Source: Taxillus chinensis
Lineage: Eukaryota; Streptophyta; Magnoliopsida; Santalales; Loranthaceae
DNA: 64,000 nt
Direction of reading: 5' to 3'
Assembly (NCBI GenBank): GCA_023512835.1
Contig: CM042085.1
Location: 411,148-475,147 of the forward strand
Positions within the stretch are counted from its first letter, which is position 1. Each line of letters opens with the position of its first letter. Made by a program: the position numbers and the translations under genes. Below, piece by piece: positions 22,370 through 35,541 of this stretch. The notes beneath the pieces are model-generated. The model was not told the DNA's origin and did not search any database. It was given only the letters and a program-made list of their open reading frames with translations.

Positions 22370-22970
22370 TTAGGAGTATGGAGACTTATTCCGAGCTATT
22401 GGAAGACTCAGATGCTTATTCTGTATTAAGGTTCCTTAATCCGTGCTAAGGGAAGACTCAGATACTTATTCCTTATTAAGATTTTTTACTCTGTATTAAT
22501 GAAGTACTCAAATTTCTTATTCCGTATCAGCGTTCTTTATTCCGTGTTAATGAGCACTCGGATCCCTTATTCCGTATCAGTGTTTCTTACTCCGTGTCAA
22601 TGAGCACTTGGATCCCTTATTCTGTATCAGCGTTCCTTACTCCGTGTCGGTGAACACTCGGATCCCTTATTCTGTATCATTGTTCATTACTCTATGTCAT
22701 TGATCACTTGGATTCCTTATTCCGCATTAACGCTTCTTACTCCATGTTAGTGGAAGACTCGGATGCTTATTCTGTGTTTTCATTTCCTTACTCCATGCGA
22801 GTGGAAGATTCAGATCCTTATTCCGCTTCTTTATTTCTTTACTCCGTGCGAGTGGAAGACTCAAATTCTTATTCCGCGTCTTTATTTCCTTACTCTGTGT
22901 GAATGGAAGACTCGGATGTTTTAGTTCGCATTAACATTCCTTACTCTGTATATTCTGATATCTCGGTTAT
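22370..22970. repeat. Minisatellite, about 12 units of 50-51 bp
   Basis: The unit has the form 'ttactccgtgtcaatgagca' then 'cttggatcccttattctgta' then 'tcagcgttcc'. Units start for example at 22588 and 22638 (period 50). In the right half (about 22740-22905) the period becomes 51, so a plus-strand frame repeats every 17 residues as YSMRVEDSDPYSASLFP. Each unit also has internal resemblance between its 'ttactccgtgt' and 'cttattccgta' halves, suggesting an older 25-bp unit. Divergence is higher on the left. A coding role is unproven. Confidence 0.9.
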
Positions 22971-24189
22971 TTACCGAGTCTTTTGTCGACACTCACAATG
23001 ATCTGCTTCATGATTATGTATCCTATTCTTAATGTATCGCTCAAGAGTGAATTTGAGTTTGACATTTAAGCTTATCTTTTGCAACATGTTAGAAATAGAG
23101 AAACGTAGAGATCTCAAATCAAACTACATAGGGTTTCATCTCCATCTTTCAAATTATTGGTTTGATCCAACAATAATTAATCTAATTTTTTATTTTTTAT
23201 CCAGTGGATTTTTTTAATCTAATAATTTTTTATCCAGTGGATTTTTTTTAAGAAAAATAAAACCAAAGAAACAACAGATGTGATATGTGCCACGTCAATT
23301 GAAATTTGTTATTATAAGCTAATTAAACAAAAAAAACTTAAAAACATTCATATTAATTTTGAAATTGTAATTACAATAAAATTCAAGAAATAAAATTTGA
23401 CAAAGCTTGATTGTAGATACTAATAGATTATTGACAAAACATGTCCAATACCCATGATAGGCCATGAGTTATGGCATTTTAAATGAAATAGCGAAGGGAT
23501 ATTCTCAATAAGGGATAATACTGGGATGAGTCATGTCGGGTATTCCATCACGATATTATTGAGATGAATTTGTCTAACCTGCCACGAGTTCGGAATAAGG
23601 GTGACCTTTCCCAAACTTATTCCTATTACATGTAGAGATGACAATCTTGCGAGTTATGTCGGGTACTTGTCCCGTTTGAACCTTATTAGGATGGGTTTTA
23701 GATCAACGTAATTGAGTTTGAACCAAATTTTGATGAGTTTTTCCTATATGTGACACGTTAGAGGTAATCCATCACAAACTCATTCCGTTGCTATTTCTAC
23801 TCACACCCACTAAGTTAATTAATTTATATTTATAATTAAAGTTTCAGAATTTAATATGTAAGTATTTAATTAAAATTTTAAAGTATATTTAAATTATATG
23901 TATAATTCATTATTATAAATGTCAATTGAAAATTTAATTTTAAAAATTGTGGAAATTTAATATTTAATTCAAAATTGTACTTTTATAATTTTTTTTGATC
24001 GAGTCTCATATAATTATGTATTAAATTTTTTATTATTGATACATAACAGTTTATATATAAATATAAACCATTTAAGAAATCATTATAGTTTAGTACTTGA
24101 AGGTAGTTTGAGAAAATATGGGTGTCACTTTCATTTTAGTTATGTGGATGATTATATTGCAGGCATTCATAACCATAACGGGCTTGGCT
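22971..24189. other. Gene-free AT-rich stretch
   Basis: No gene or defined element seen. 23630-23820 has a somewhat more balanced composition and may be an old transposon remnant, but I could not classify it. Confidence 0.4.
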
Positions 24190-24890
24190 TGTTTTTTTAA
24201 GTTTACTATTTCAAAAAAGTCTTGATATTCACCGGATGGTGATGTGACATAATATTATTCCGATAATGTGTTTTTAAAAAATTTATCATCCAAATGACAT
24301 TGCATTATGTTAGCATCCGATTGTAAATTCGCCCATATCATTCGAATGAATATCAAGACTATTTTTTAAAATAATAAACTTTAGTCGTAACTATTGTTTT
24401 TCGAGAAATGTGTTGTCTTCAATTCTTTGTGCTTTTATCCTATTATCTTATTCTTAGCTAGCTAATAGAGTTGCCATTGAGTTTTCCAACCTAAAAAAAG
24501 AAAAGACAAAAACTATTTTTAAATATAATTTTTAAAACAGAAAATAAAAAACAAAACTAAACACACCCTTAATTTTCAAGCAGTTATCCGGCTATACAAA
24601 TTGGTTATGTCAAAGCTTTCTATTCACAAATCATGATCACTTTCTGATGTTGATAAAAGATCAACCACTGGCTATTCATAATACATCCATGATAATGAAA
24701 TAATTTTCAACCAGGTGTGAGCGAGATGGTTTGACTAACCGACTTACTGATTATTATACATCAAATATTAAAATTCTAATATCTTTACAAAGACATTAAC
24801 ATCATAGTTGTCGTTGTATCTCTTTGCTGGCCTCTCTCTCCGCCACTCTCTTGTTCTTATTATTCTTTTTTTTTCTTCTCTTTCTTGTTG
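24190..24890 (-). repeat. Extra partial copy of the F-box 3' flank (F1)
   Basis: This block resembles the next 800 bp (24905-25720) in the same orientation. Shared blocks include 'aagtttactattt', 'gatgtgacataatatta', 'gactaaccgactta' versus 'gactaactgactta', and 'gtcgttgtatctctttgc'. The downstream flank of F-box B is thus present twice in tandem, with F1 lacking any gene part. Confidence 0.8.
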
Positions 24891-24899
24891 ACTGTGCAT

Positions 24900-27800
24900 T
24901 ATTTTTAAAAGTTTACTATTTTAAAATTTTTTTGATATTAACCAGATGATGATGTGACATAATATTATCTGAATGATATGTTTTAAAAAAATCCAAAATG
25001 ATATTTGCGCTATGTGATTGTAAATTTACTTATATTATATTTAGATGAATATCAGGATAATTTTTAAAAATACTAAACTTTAGCCGTAATTGTGGTATGT
25101 CGAGAGATATGCGAATTTTTATAGCACATGACTTCAGCCAATTTAGTTTTGCTACTTTGACACTTTCTTCAATTCTTTTGTGCGTTTATGTTGTTATCTT
25201 ATTCTTTGCCGGTCAGTAGAATTACCCTTAGAGTTTTCCAACTTTCAGACAAAAAAAAAATCAAATTGGCAGAAAATAATTTTTAAATATAATTTTTAAA
25301 AATATCTTTTAAAACATGAAATCAAAAATCACACTAAACATATTTTTAATTTTCGAGCAATTATGCGGCTGTACAATCCAATGTCATTGGAAAAAGTTAA
25401 TTATGCTTAAAATAAATGAGCCTCCATGACAAAGTTTTCTATTCAAATCATAATCATTTTAGCCACTGGCTATTCACGATGCATTCATGTTGACATAAAA
25501 TTCAGGTATGAGCGAGATGATTTGACTAACTGACTTACTTGTCCATCATTATACATGAAATGCTTTGACTAATCGACTTACTTTACTTATACATGAAATA
25601 TTAAAATTCTAATATAAACTTAATCTTTACAAAGACACATCATAGCTGTCGTTGTATCTCTTTGCGAGCAGTTCTCTCCGCCCTTCTCTGGGTCTTGGTC
25701 TTCTTCTTTTTCTTCTTCTTTCTTTCTTTCCTAAACTCCCCTTCTCAACGTGAGGGGCAAAAAAAAGGGATAAGCAAACCGACAAATTGAATTATAAGGC
25801 AACTATGTGTGTACGTGAGAGAAGCAAAAAATAATTAAAAAAAAATTGTTCTAACTTTCAATAATAAATTATATCCGATCACTCCATTTTCATACGACAA
25901 TAGGTAAAATATAAAAATATATGGATAATATGATTTACCCGAAGAAAAGGATAAAAACAAGACAACAGAAGCAAACAATAATACCCATATTATTATTATT
26001 AATAAAATAATAAAGAGCGGCTTGTGCCATAACAAAAATAAGAATCATATTATAGCATCTATTTCAAGTGATCATGCACAGGCCAAACTAAAGTTCTAAT
26101 TAATATACCCATCTATTGTAATTTTAAAAGCAAAATAAGGAAGTAGGTCGGTGGCATCATAAGTTGACCACATAACATCAACAAGCCACGAAAACATGCT
26201 TAATCTGAAACTTTAAGGATGTCAAACCCGTTATTTTGTTCACTACATTGCTTTCACTTTTTTTTTTGTCTATTTTGAAAGACAAATTAATCATGATATG
26301 ATTAATTTTGGAAAAGAGGGAAGAAGAAGAATAAGATCAGGAGGATGATTTATCAAATAACTTTCATGTCTTTATTTTTTTCCAGCTGCCCTAAATAGAC
26401 TTGCTTACAAGAATTATAATAACAAAGACATAAGCAATTAATTATTTAAATAGCAACTAAATAAAGAGATAAGCCATATGTTATTTATCCATTATTGGAC
26501 ACGTAACTGAACAGATCACCTAGAGCAACAACATGCCCGTCGTAAACAGAATGAGGATGTCAAGCTGGCGGGCTTTACAAAACAAATAACAATTATTAAA
26601 GAGCAGAAGAATCAATGAACATATGAACTTATCATCGATCAACCAGTGCATTGTGCAGCAGAAACGATCGATGATAATAAAGATGATGCGTGTATATATG
26701 CATGCATGCAATAAACAACACTAAGCTTATATGGAATTAGAAATAAGCAGGACGAGAGACAGGTTAGAAGTTTTGTTGGATGCCCCTTACTGCTGTTTGC
26801 GTACGGGGAAACTAGGCTCTCCTCATAGATTCCAATTCTCCAACCGCTGTAAGGGAGTCCAATGACCGAATGCTTGAGTGACTTATCCTTGAGACGAGCG
26901 AGACTGACGGCGCACCTCACATCACTACACATCCAATTCTGCAAGATACTGGAAGCAATGGGAAGGTGCAGGTAAGGTGGATACAGCTTCAAATCAGGGG
27001 GACGTTTTAGAGAGGCCAGCAAGGCCCATGATGATTCGACGGCATATTCTTTCATGATCCACACGTTCACCGAAGAATCGTTGTGCGTGAGAAGAGCGCA
27101 GAGGCATCCATCCAGAACACCAAGGTGGATCCGAGAGGAAGGTAGAAAAGGGTGGGGCAGCAATCGGAACTCCTCCGTGGCTAAGTTGAATGAAAGAAGA
27201 GCCGATCTTACATTCCAATGGAGAGCTCCACCAAGCAAGACGCCCAAATTATGTTGGACTTCAAGACAAGGAAAGGCAAGGGGAAAAGTGGGTTCCGTGG
27301 TCCTCCATGAATTGGCCTTGAGAGAGAAAACATCGACGTGAACGCGAGGAAGACAATCTTTCAAATGGAGTACCACCACCTTGTAATCGTCAAAAGACGC
27401 ATCGTAACCAAACCCGAATAAGGGATCAATGAATGAGGTTTGGAAATGCTTCCAAGGAGGGCAAGTTCGCTTGATTAGCCTGGTGGAGGGGTTCCATAGA
27501 GTGAACGAAAAAGTCCATAAGGAGACTATGTGTCGCAGGCAAAACAGCCCGTTACAGGTGCCAATCATATCGGAAATCGGGAAAAACTTATAGAAGGGAT
27601 GAGGAAATTCATCTGCAGTTTCAGGGGGGCCACTAGCAGTAGCAGAGGAGACTGAGGAGGGGGGCTTATTGCTGAAGACAGAGGCGAGGGAGTAGGACTT
27701 GGCAGTCTTTCTATCAGTGTCGATCGCAACCAAAAGTCTGGTGGTGGGATCTCCTCCACGGCTGGAATGGTGGTTGCGGTGGGCGGTGATGAAATCGGGG

Positions 27801-28235
27801 TGGGATAGGAGGGAGTGCCATGGCCTGCAGACCAGCTTGAACCGCAAGACGGACTTCACGGGGAGCCTCGCAAGCACATCCTCGATCAATTCACAAGGAA
27901 GCTCCGGCGCCAACAACAACGCCTTGTTGTTGTCTTGGTGGACAGGGGTGGATGACCCCGTAAGCGTCCTGCTTCTCCTTCTCCCACTGCTTCTGTTGGT
28001 TGTGGCGACGCGGGACCTCATCTCTCCTTCACTCGCTCGATCGATCCACTTCCGTGCCCTGCCTCTCCCTCAGTATTCGTAACCCAAGACTCGCACCGGG
28101 ACCGGCCGACCGGGCGCTTGGCAGATATTATTACCATTTTTTTTTGTTTTAATTAGTGGGCGGCGGCTTCGTGTGTTAGGGTTACGGCGGCGGCAGCTTA
28201 TTAATCAGGCGATATTATTTTGTTTTTAAAAGGCC
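24900..28235 (-). repeat. Inverted-repeat arm B (F-box gene B plus flanks)
   Basis: Inverted partner of arm A (7125-10370). The region 24900-26620 is the downstream flank; 28022-28235 is the promoter. It includes an extra 240 bp at about 26280-26510 not found in arm A. Coding sequence is conserved much better than flank. Confidence 0.9.
26639..28021 (-). CDS. F-box protein, FBA/kelch-like class, copy B
   Basis: Encodes 460 aa from the ATG at 28021, closely similar to copy A throughout. The F-box is at about 40-82 and the same GTCNGLFCL and LWNPSTR landmarks follow. Relative to A it lacks about six residues after the FxKFF segment (A has GKRCKG) and differs by scattered substitutions, for example LKLYPPYLHLP against LEDYPPSLHLP. 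Both frames are intact, which suggests recent duplication, purifying selection or gene conversion. The same caution applies to the last 50 or so residues, which may be intronic. Confidence 0.85.
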   Translation of the reverse strand: MRSRVATTNRSSGRRRSRTLTGSSTPVHQDNNKALLLAPELPCELIEDVLARLPVKSVLRFKLVCRPWHSLLSHPDFITAHRNHHSSRGGDPTTRLLVAIDTDRKTAKSYSLASVFSNKPPSSVSSATASGPPETADEFPHPFYKFFPISDMIGTCNGLFCLRHIVSLWTFSFTLWNPSTRLIKRTCPPWKHFQTSFIDPLFGFGYDASFDDYKVVVLHLKDCLPRVHVDVFSLKANSWRTTEPTFPLAFPCLEVQHNLGVLLGGALHWNVRSALLSFNLATEEFRLLPHPFLPSSRIHLGVLDGCLCALLTHNDSSVNVWIMKEYAVESSWALLASLKRPPDLKLYPPYLHLPIASSILQNWMCSDVRCAVSLARLKDKSLKHSVIGLPYSGWRIGIYEESLVSPYANSSKGHPTKLLTCLSSCLFLIPYKLSVVYCMHAYIHASSLLSSIVSAAQCTG

Positions 28236-29715
28236 TGTACTGCAATGCTATAAATTACTTTATTATAAAAAAAAAAAATCTTTTTTTTTAAAAATAAGTT
28301 GTCGAGACAATGAATATTTAGAGGATTATAAATATGATGTTCAAATTTTTTAAAAGAGTGAAAGAATATTCACACATTCCAAATTTGAATTTAGGATTTT
28401 AGTTGGGAAAATAAATTGATTTTAAATCACATAAAAACTATCTTATACATTATGTCTCATAAATATTTCACACGTACTTATTCCTTCTCCTGACTCTTGT
28501 ATTATTTTTTTAGAGTGTTTAATAAATTACTCATGGCATATGTTTATTTTTATATATTAAAATTTACTTAATTTTATAAAAATGTGTTATATGCTTAAAA
28601 TTTATACAATAATTTTACTTCTTTAAATAACTTTTTTTAAATGAAAGAAAAAATAATCACACTTTTCAAGAGATTAAATATATTTACCTATTATTTTTAA
28701 TTACACGTAAAATTATGAAAATATTTTTTTTTTGTTAAAATAATAATTTTAAAATATAAATATAATATTTGAAGAATGTTATTTTAATAATATTTTTTGA
28801 ATACTATATATTTAAAAATAATTTTTTAAAACATTAAATTTGTATTCGAATAATTTTGAGAAATATTTATATTCAAATAATATAATTTAAATATTTATGT
28901 TTTTATATAAAAAAATAACTTAATCATTTTATATTATATCGTTAGTGTCGGGTGTATTAAAAAAATTGACGGGTACATTTATTATTATTCCTTAATCAAA
29001 TCATGAACGCATCTCGTTATTTTATTTGCGTAGCCGAACGAGCTTGTCCGTTTGTCCGTTTTGGGTCGACCAGTAGGAATGTATCAGGAGGACGGAGGAC
29101 AGGGGATGTGAGGATTGATGGCGGACCCAATGGGCCTACTGTTGTGCTTGTGCGGTTGTGCCCACACTGGCATCGGTTTGAGTTTGTTAGGGGAGAGAAT
29201 GACGATATATATAAAATATATAAACTGTTAAGAAGGAAATAAAAAAGAAAAAAGAAAAACACATTGAACAGTGACACGTGAGGTACGGTAGTCGGTAGCC
29301 TTGGTTGTGTCGGGCTCAACGCATCATCATCCCATCCGCAGCGGAATTGAAACTCTGTAATTTCTTATCTTCACGCTTGTAAACGCTGTCTACACTCTCT
29401 GTCTTGTCCTGAAACACAAACCTGGCCTGTCTTCGTTTGCTACCTCAACTTTTTTTCAAGATTGTCTATTGCAGCTTTCCGTTATGGGTATTGTGTATGT
29501 TCTGGAATTTATTTATTTATTTTTATAATAATATCAGTACCAATCTTCCAGTCATCACCGTGGGTCTATAATCTCTATATCGATCGATGCCTCTATATGC
29601 GACTTTTATCACATCTGTAGCTTTGAAATTTCATTTAGTTTTTTTTTTAAATTTAGTTTTTTTGGGGGGGTCGATTATAGTGTTGCCTGTTGCCTTACAG
29701 TTCTGATGTTTCCAA
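28236..29715. other. Intergenic region and FPGS 5' region
   Basis: 28236-28990 is very AT-rich with no gene. From about 29000 composition becomes mixed, consistent with the FPGS promoter and leader. 'gttgccttacag' at 29689-29700 is a good acceptor directly before the first coding exon, implying a spliced 5' UTR with an upstream exon near 29340-29490. A short open frame at 29003-29242 has no family match. Confidence 0.55.
29131..29280 (+). promoter_or_regulatory. Candidate FPGS promoter motifs
   Basis: A TGGGCC Site II/TCP-type motif at 29131-29136 and a CACGTG G-box at 29275-29280 lie upstream of the presumed FPGS leader. Both motif types are common near plant transcription starts. Function is inferred. 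Confidence 0.35.
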
Positions 29716-32700
29716 ATGCCCATTAATACAAACAACACTTGCATAAAGCAGAGGCTATCTCCGGCTTCAGGTCTCCTCAGGAGCAGCAAGCAGTTGCCTT
29801 TCAGAACAAAATGGGATCTTTCCAGCCTTCCCTTTCGCATTCACGCTTCTGACTTTTCTGGATTCAGTAAGTTATATTCCCAACGAACACCGGTTTTCTT
29901 TATGCACTCGTCTTGCTAGAGTCATATATGAGAGTGCCCAGCAGAAAAACGATCCTTAATTGGTCGACAGAAAAGTAAGAAAATAGGAACTCGAATTAGA
30001 GGAAAAAAGAAGAAGAAGTCCACAGACCTATAAAAATATATTTATATTAATGGAGCTACAAATTAATAGTGGGGACGTGGTTTTGCATGCTCACATATTT
30101 AGTAATATATTTCACGCATTTAACCACAAAAATATCAGCCAGAACGAATTTACTCGGGGCTAGGAGCTGAGCTTTTTTGTTTTTGATTATGTCTTGGAAA
30201 GACTTGTATGATCTTGCCTGTTTCTGACCTTCTTAATTATCCATCTTGCCTTTGTTTGTTTTTCTCTTCAGTTCTGGACTTTTTGTGCTTTCTTTATATA
30301 CTATATACAGCTTGTGGGATATAAGTTTAGGTTCATGCTTTGCATCCTATCTCCAAACACTTTGTCTGGCTTACTGTGTCAGCTGTTAAACATACTGGGA
30401 TCTCATCTCAAGTCACTGAGAAAATGAGAAGCAAGGTGGCCATCAAAGACTATGTGAAAGGAAAGCCGCTGTCATCTTCGTATGAAAATGCCATGGAAGC
30501 ACTTTCCTCCCTCATTTATTCTCAGAAACGTGGGGATCGGTCATCTCTTGTTGGTAAACACAAAAAGATGGATAGGATGCACATGTATCTTAAGGTAATG
30601 CTGGTACAATTTACACACACACATGTACTATATATACAGAAAAGATGTCTAGATTCAGATGAGAAAAATTAGGAAATAGTATTTCATATTCACTTTGGAT
30701 AGGAGTGAAATATGGTTAGTTCTTTTCTTCTTCCCAGTAAGATCCCTTGATTTGACTAATTGATATTTGGTATAGTTTTTCTATGCATTCTTTTCCTATT
30801 TATGGATGCTGTCCAATCTTCTAGTCTACTGGGTCGATTGTTGATGTTGGCATATTGTTTGTTGTAAATGGATCTCTGCGGAAGGTTGATTATTTCTTCA
30901 ACCATTAATTGTTTTTATGGATCCACCTAGTCATATAAAGAGATGCATTCCTCTTTTTAAGTGAAGGTTTCATGCAATTTCTCTGCAGATATTAGAGTTG
31001 GAAGATTATGTTACTAGCCTTAAAATAATCCATGTTGCTGGAACCAAAGGAAAGGTAGTCTCCCACTGATATCCTTTTGAAGTGTTTTGTTTATATTTGA
31101 AAAATCTTCTGATTTCTAATCAAGCATGAACTGCCATCAACATGTCTCTGAGTTCTCTGTTTTATACTTTTGTATGCCTTTAATTTTTTGGGTCTTGCAC
31201 TGGTATAGTTGGCACCAGAAAATGGGAGTTTTGGTTGACCAGGCCACAAGAATTTCATGGACCGACCTTTTGAGTTGGCTCTTTTAAAAACTATCTCAGA
31301 TAGTTTGATTTTGAGCTTGAGGCTTGAAACCTCCAAAATACTGCAAGCAAATAAATATGATCATGGACAGTTGGACGCTGGTATATGGTGTGAGGTGGGA
31401 AAGAGGATAGAGGGTTAATGTGTTTTAGCAACATAAATAGATGTTTTTAATAATATCAGGTGTGAAATCTGTTTGTTGAGACTAAATTAATATTTAGGTG
31501 AAAGTGTTTGAGCAGTTTTCTGTTGCGGATTTGTTTTCCAGGGGTCTACATGCACCTTCTGCGAGGCCATATTGCGGGAGTGTGGTTTTCAAACTGGACT
31601 TTTCACATCTCCCCACTTGATTGATGTGAGAGAAAGATTTCGTGTAAATGGGTTAGTTTTAAAGATCTAAGAGCAAAAGCTAATATAAGGTTTTGTAGTC
31701 TTCTGTTCTGTCATTATGTTTTTCTTTTTCTATCTTTGCGGACAAAGACTTGGAAAGCTATACAATAAAGTATGCAACAATTGTCAAAATTAACACTTGT
31801 GTTTCTATGGCATAATAAAACAAAAGGGTTTCCTGCCCATCTTGACATTTGATGTATGATCATGTTTGTACTTGCTGGGTGGAATGCAATGCATCTTGGT
31901 TTCTGTTTAAGACACAAAAAAACTTTCCAATGACAATAATAGTTATAGTTGGGAACTCAGAAATGCCATGTTGCCGTAAATTTAAAGAAACCTGAGTGAG
32001 AGCTGTCCCTGTAACATGCAGGCATGGATGGGTAGGAAAGAGATTCAATCCTAGTAGAAAGCTAAGCTCCTTAACTTCTTTTATTCAGACAGGCATGAGT
32101 ACACAGCCCAAGTATCTGTTTCTTTTATAGTCTCTTTGATCGATTGGGATGCTCATTTGTTCATATACGTTTTCTCAAACTTATGTGTAGGTTGGACATT
32201 TCAGAAGATAGTTTTTTATATTACTTCTGGGATTGTTGGAACATACTAAAGGTAATGATTAGGGCAATGTGTTTATTGTTGAACTCATTAGCTGTTATTT
32301 TTTGAGTTAATTGTTGTTTTTTATGTTTAAGCCAATAGTTTTGCATTGAGTCTGGAACTTGGTCCATGGCTCTGAAGAGGACATCTTCTTATTGTGGAGA
32401 TATAAATTTTTAGGAGAAGATAACAGATGGTTTGCCAATGCCTCCGCTATTCCAGTTCCTATTTGTGCTGGCACTGAAAATATTTATTTGCGAAAAGGTT
32501 AGCTGAGTTTTTTTGTCCCCTGTCACATTCTTATTTGAAAATAGCTAGGTTAGGGCAACAAAAAAATGTTGGCCATTAAAAGGAACAGATTTTGAATGTA
32601 ATTAGATCCACAAGAAACAAGAATTGTACAGCATATATTCATGCACATACATTTGATAAAACTAAATGACATCGCCTTGTCCGAGTATTTCAACTAAAAA

Positions 32701-35473
32701 TTACAATTAAAATCACACTGTTTTGGCTTGACTATTAAAGTGATTGATATATATAGGCACATGCATATATATATATATATATCTTATATAATAGATTTGT
32801 TGGGTTATTGGATGGCTAAATCTTATTAAAGGAGGCTATAATTTTACTAACTTGTTTTGGAGTGTTATGTGTGTTAAAACTGCAAGTCTGCAACCAATGA
32901 TTTTTTTATTAGTGGTCAATTAGAAACAAATATGTGGATGATGAAGGCATTATCTTTTTATGTAGTAGTTACAATGTGGAGCCTAAAAGAATTTATAAAC
33001 CAAGGTTCTAAGAACTAGGCAGTTTAGACTAGCATCTAGTTAGCCTAGACTTGTGGTTTTTATATTTTTAAATACTAACATAAGAACATAATAAATAACC
33101 CTTACCCTTCATCTTCAATTCCCTACTTTCATTTGAATTTTCATATTTGCTTCAGTGGTTAACACCAACTTAGACTGAATGACCCATTGCATAAATCGTC
33201 CGAGTCCTTTTTTTTTATCATAGCAATGTGGGGGAGGGCCTAATTTTGTATTGGTGGGGGAAAAAATGACTTTAACAAGTAGTTGTATTTTTGTTCAAAA
33301 TAATGTTTTGGCACTCGTTATTCTAACCTAGACCAGAGTCACCCTTTACATTTTTTAGAGATAATCTTCTAAATAAGATAAAATAAATAAAGTCATTATA
33401 TCATATACATTATTTGCAATATGGGTAGAGATTGTTTTTGGATAAAATCTTCTGTGATTGCCTTTTGAATTTATATTGAAAAATGTTTTTTTTTTGTGCA
33501 TGTAAAAAAAATGTAATTGTGTTTTGACATGTCAAACATTTATTCACAATATAAATATTTGACAAATACTATCTGTCTACCAAATACAAAGTATGTGTGT
33601 GGTAATATATCCCTCTTGTTTAGATATTTCTATAATTGCTTTTTTCTTGGCAACAGGTTGATGTTGCTATCGTTGAAGTTGGCATGGGTGGGGAAAATGA
33701 TTCGACAAATGTGGTATGTTTTTGCATGCAGCATTTCCTAGATTTTTTGGTTTGCAAAAATTGACATATTTAATATACTCGAGGAGCATTTGGGTTGAGG
33801 ATAGAATAAGGAGGTATTGTTAGTAAGAAGGATTATTAGTCATGTATTAATAGGTTGTGCTATTATTAATACACTGAAAGATGTACTAATTCATTATAGA
33901 CATTATTAATATTCTTTAAATGTATAAATTCTGATTCATAAAATTATCTGCGCAATTGCATGAGTTATGTTGAACTTGAATGCATCCTTTATGCATAGAA
34001 TCTGTATAAAAAAATGGTCGTATCTAGTGCACAAGGCTCCCCTTTTTAGAGTGTGGGAGAGGTAATAGGTTGGTGAGTCTTGCCCTTAGAAAATATTTTC
34101 TAAAGAGGTTGCTCTTGAGTCTTAGACCCCAGGCCTACTGCTTAAGGGTGGAGGCATTTGCCATCACAAAGTGCGGCCTCATATACATAAAACTTGTATT
34201 AGCAAAAAAAAAAACCCATTCAAACTGAGGAAAAATCCATCTTTTTTAGGATTTCTCCCTTCATTGAAAGAACAATTATTTGAGAATACATCCTTATTGA
34301 TGGAATTTGTTAATAAAACTATGCAGATCAAAGAACCTGTTGTCTGTGGCATTACCTCATTGGGGATGGATCATACAGAGATATTGGGTGTGTTATATTC
34401 TGATTTTTTTAATCATTCTCAATAAGTTATTTTTACATTCAGTGATTGATAAATGAGGGATACAATTTAATTGTAAAATTATAATAATATGCAGGGGATA
34501 CCATCGAAGAGATAGCTATGCATAAAGCTGGAATTTTCAAGGTCTGAAGCTCATACATTTGAAACTACACATACCATGAGTCTGATTGCTTTCAGTAATT
34601 GCTTATTTATTGCAATATTTCTGTTTCTGAAATCCAATTTGGCACCTTTCATATTCAAATAATTTCTGAATTTGATTGATGTCTTCCTTGATCCTGAAGC
34701 CTAAAATACCTGCTTTCACTGTTCCTCAACGCATTGAAGCAATGGATGTTCTTGAAGGGAGGGCCTGCAAACTGATGGTAGACATATTTTGCGTTTTGAT
34801 AGTTCATTCTATCCGTTTTCAGTTCAACTCGTTGTCGCAGTTGTGTGTGGCAACAGAAACATTAATAATGTCCCCTACTCCTCTTTGCAAACATTTTGCC
34901 CTGTGGTCTGAGTGCAACATTCATACCTTGCTTATTATATTTATTAGAATAATATAAGCCTGGTTAATGAATTAAATGAACCTTTGTAATGCTCTGCTAC
35001 GAATAGTGAATTGTGCCCTTCTGCTCTCATATGTTAAAGAAATTGTGGGATGAATCTTGCCATGCATAAAAACACTCAATTCTGATTGGTGTTATGTTGC
35101 CATCTTTATTTCTGTACTCTAATGTCTGTAAGGCCAACACTAACACACAAAGCCTTGTATATTTTCAGCAGCATTGCCAATTGAATTTTCATGAATTTCA
35201 GGTTCCTCTGAATGTAGCTGTGCCACTTGATAATAAAAAGTTAGATGGACTAAAGCTTGGTTTATCTGGTGATCATCAGTTCATCAATGCTGGTCTAGCT
35301 GTTTCGCTTTGTAAAAGTTGGCTTCAGAGAACAGAAAACTGGAGGAAGCTATTCCCAAATCAAAATGTTGGTTGAACTCCATCTTCATTAGTTGATTAAT
35401 GCTATTTATTCTGTGGCCGTACATATTAGCATGTCTACCACATATAGTCCCTTCTGGCTCTTAGGATCTAGAA

Positions 35474-35541
<68 letters not shown>

